Assembly: GCF_025519785.1 (NCBI RefSeq)
Contig: NZ_JAOPKZ010000008.1
Location: forward strand, 55,392-119,391
Length of the DNA: 64,000 bases
Source: Staphylococcus marylandisciuri
Lineage (GTDB): Bacteria > Bacillota > Bacilli > Staphylococcales > Staphylococcaceae
Reading direction: 5' to 3'
Below, piece by piece: positions 62,753 through 64,000 of this stretch. Each line of letters starts with the position of its first letter. Position 1 is the stretch's first letter. A program made the translations under genes and the position numbers. Under the pieces are notes generated by a model. The model did not search any database. It saw only the letters and a program-made list of their open reading frames with translations, and was not told where the DNA came from.

Positions 62753-62795
62753 TATTATGAGGTCGTCTACTGCTGGAGTAAGGTTGTAAATTTTA

Positions 62796-62929
62796 GAGGT
62801 CAGGACAGAAGCGTTTAGGACTTAAACGGAACCGAACGATGAGTAAAAGGTTGTTTGAATTTTGTCGAAGCGTGAGCGTTTCTGTCGAGTATGCTGCTAT
62901 AGGGACGCCGTTAATCGGTTGCCCAGAGA
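62796..62929 (+). repeat. Family B repeat, copy 5
   Basis: GAGGTCAGGACAGAAGCGTTT, ACCGAACGATGAGTAAAAGG, GTTTCTGTCGAGTATGC and CGTTAATCGGTTGCCCAGAG. It runs without a gap into family A copy 17. Confidence 0.75.
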
Positions 62930-63046
62930 GGGTGCGGGACAGAAATCTAATTTAAATAAAAAGATTTCGTAGTCCTGCCCGGCAAGGATGACTAGAATTG
63001 AAAAAAGCTTGGTACGAGCGCATTTTCAAATCAGTCATCTACTGCC
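62930..63046 (+). repeat. Family A repeat, copy 17 (long form)
   Basis: The innermost stem reads GCTTG-GTA-CGAGC, with a T-G wobble instead of T-A. Other changes: GGGTGCGGGAC and CCTGCCCGG. It is followed by a perfect TGGGA hairpin (63059-63084) and a further half to 63120. Confidence 0.9.
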
Positions 63047-63547
63047 ATGATGCTGAAAGAGGCTGGGATTTATGTCCCAGTCTCTTTCCCTCTATTCAAA
63101 GACCATTATGTCCCAGCCTCAATGCTTATTTTTCAATTAAATTGGGTTGAGCTTGGACTTTTAAGCAAGGTGAGAAATCATAACTCTATATCGTTCATAT
63201 TAAGTATTGTTTGAATCATAGAATATATTTTGAAACACAGGTAGTGAGGGGTTAATTAAATACTAACTTGGTTAAACATTCCACGAGGGCCTAATACAGG
63301 TTACTTATTAAGTCGTAAACGTCTTTTTTTAAGACGGTAGACGATGTTGAAGGATTCATATAGCTATAAATAATTGGCTGTCATTTATTTGTATAAAAGT
63401 ATTTATTTAAATGGATAACTCTTCTATGAGTAGTTACGTAGAGAGCTCTAAACCATTTATCATGGATACATACTATAAAAAGTGATGTTGAGTGTAGTAT
63501 GAATTACATAAGTAGAAATTTAAACTCAAAAATTTTTATTTAATTTA

Positions 63548-63576
63548 TTGACGATAGTTTAGAAACTTGATACTAT
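63548..63576 (+). promoter_or_regulatory. rRNA promoter P1
   Basis: TTGACG (63548-63553), 17-base spacer, TACTAT (63571-63576). About 300 bases before mature 16S. Confidence 0.65.
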
Positions 63577-63727
63577 ATAAAAGTCGTCGAAACGAGATTG
63601 TTTATTTCATGTAAATCTAAATTTACAATAGTGTAAATTTGATACTTGTGAAATTAGACGAAACATTATAGAATATTGGTTGTTGAGTCAAGATAATAAA
63701 AAACTTAAATAATGTTTTAGAAAAATA

Positions 63728-63756
63728 TTGACTCTATACAAAAGAAACGTTATAAT
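63728..63756 (+). promoter_or_regulatory. rRNA promoter P2
   Basis: TTGACT (63728-63733), exactly 17 bases, TATAAT (63751-63756). A near-perfect SigA promoter in an AT-rich setting, about 120 bases before 16S. The leader includes CATTGAAAACTAAATGACAA, typical of staphylococcal rRNA leaders. Confidence 0.85.
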
Positions 63757-63875
63757 GATAACTTGTAACGCGAAAATGAACATTGAAAACTAAATGACAA
63801 TATGTCAACGTTAATTCCAACAAACACAATGTGTTAGTAATAACACAATCAATTTACGAGCTAATCAAACGCTTT

Positions 63876-64000
<125 letters not shown>

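Larger units (their letters stand above)
62753..63547. other. Gap between perR and the rRNA promoters
   Basis: Contains family B copy 5 (62796-62929), family A copy 17 and TGGGA hairpins (63059-63120). From 63121 to 63547 it is AT-rich with no gene or repeat recognised. Confidence 0.65.

Overview
The window is a chromosomal segment of a low-GC Gram-positive bacterium, almost certainly a Staphylococcus. The evidence is gene content and order: nos-pheA, pncB-nadE, pcrB-pcrA-ligA-camS, gatCAB, dgkB-rlmD, murT-gatD, the vra operon, a Sav1866-type exporter, gsaB, and perR just upstream of an rRNA operon. The start of the 16S gene (about 63876 onward) is staphylococcal. It is not identical to the S. 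aureus arrangement as I know it: an ABC transporter pair sits between camS and gatC where S. aureus has putP, and a beta-helix protein sits between the pncA-like gene and pheA. I read it as a coagulase-negative species but cannot name it. No phage, insertion sequence, CRISPR array or tRNA gene is visible. The window opens inside ppaC and closes inside 16S rRNA.

Layout. 1-5.2 kb: ppaC and a pncA-like amidohydrolase (minus strand), a beta-helix protein, then pheA and nos (minus). 5.4-8.6 kb: NAD salvage (pncB, nadE) and a membrane protein/NETI pair. 9-17 kb: purB, a TrpR-like regulator, then the compact block pcrB-pcrA-ligA-camS. 17.5-20.3 kb: BceAB-type ABC transporter between repeats. 20.9-27.3 kb: gatCAB (Gln-tRNA amidation), dgkB and rlmD. 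27.6-33.4 kb: a DUF3267 membrane protein, dinB, an exonuclease, ferritin and murT-gatD (lipid II amidation). 34-39 kb: ArAE transporter, map and vraU-vraT-vraS-vraR (cell-wall stress). 39.4-47.5 kb: carbonic anhydrase, YihY protein, YtxH, ptpA, DUF1128, ampS, a thioesterase, a radical-SAM protein, a 53-residue SE1561-family protein and a DJ-1-like protein. 48.2-57.4 kb: sgtB, recX, yfhH, a degenerate TagH-like ABC protein with a permease, yfhP, mutY, ntdp and the exporter. 58.2-62.7 kb: second ArAE transporter, gsaB, bcp, a hydroxyacid dehydrogenase and perR. 63.5-64 kb: two rRNA promoters and the 16S start.

The most unusual structure is between the genes. Seventeen copies of one repeat family ('family A') occupy intergenic gaps. 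The long form is about 118 bp and folds into two hairpins, the second with four nested stems. A 51-52 bp short form is a perfect palindrome, and three of its four copies lie at convergent gene ends. Family A is often joined to TGGGACATAA-type hairpins, to a second diffuse repeat (family B, typical piece ACAAAAGCGTTTAGGATTTG), and to GC-rich blocks holding five exact copies of the STAR 14-mer known from S. aureus.

Other points of interest are a TagH-like protein whose ATPase motifs are all degenerate, a nested-stem RNA candidate at 47590-47716, a SigB-type promoter before the DJ-1-like gene, and PerR boxes at ftnA (perfect) and perR. Several genes work on the cell envelope and its stress response (murT-gatD, sgtB, vraUTSR, the ABC transporters, dgkB). 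Others serve redox and iron balance (perR, ftnA, bcp, nos) or genome maintenance (pcrA, ligA, dinB, mutY, recX).
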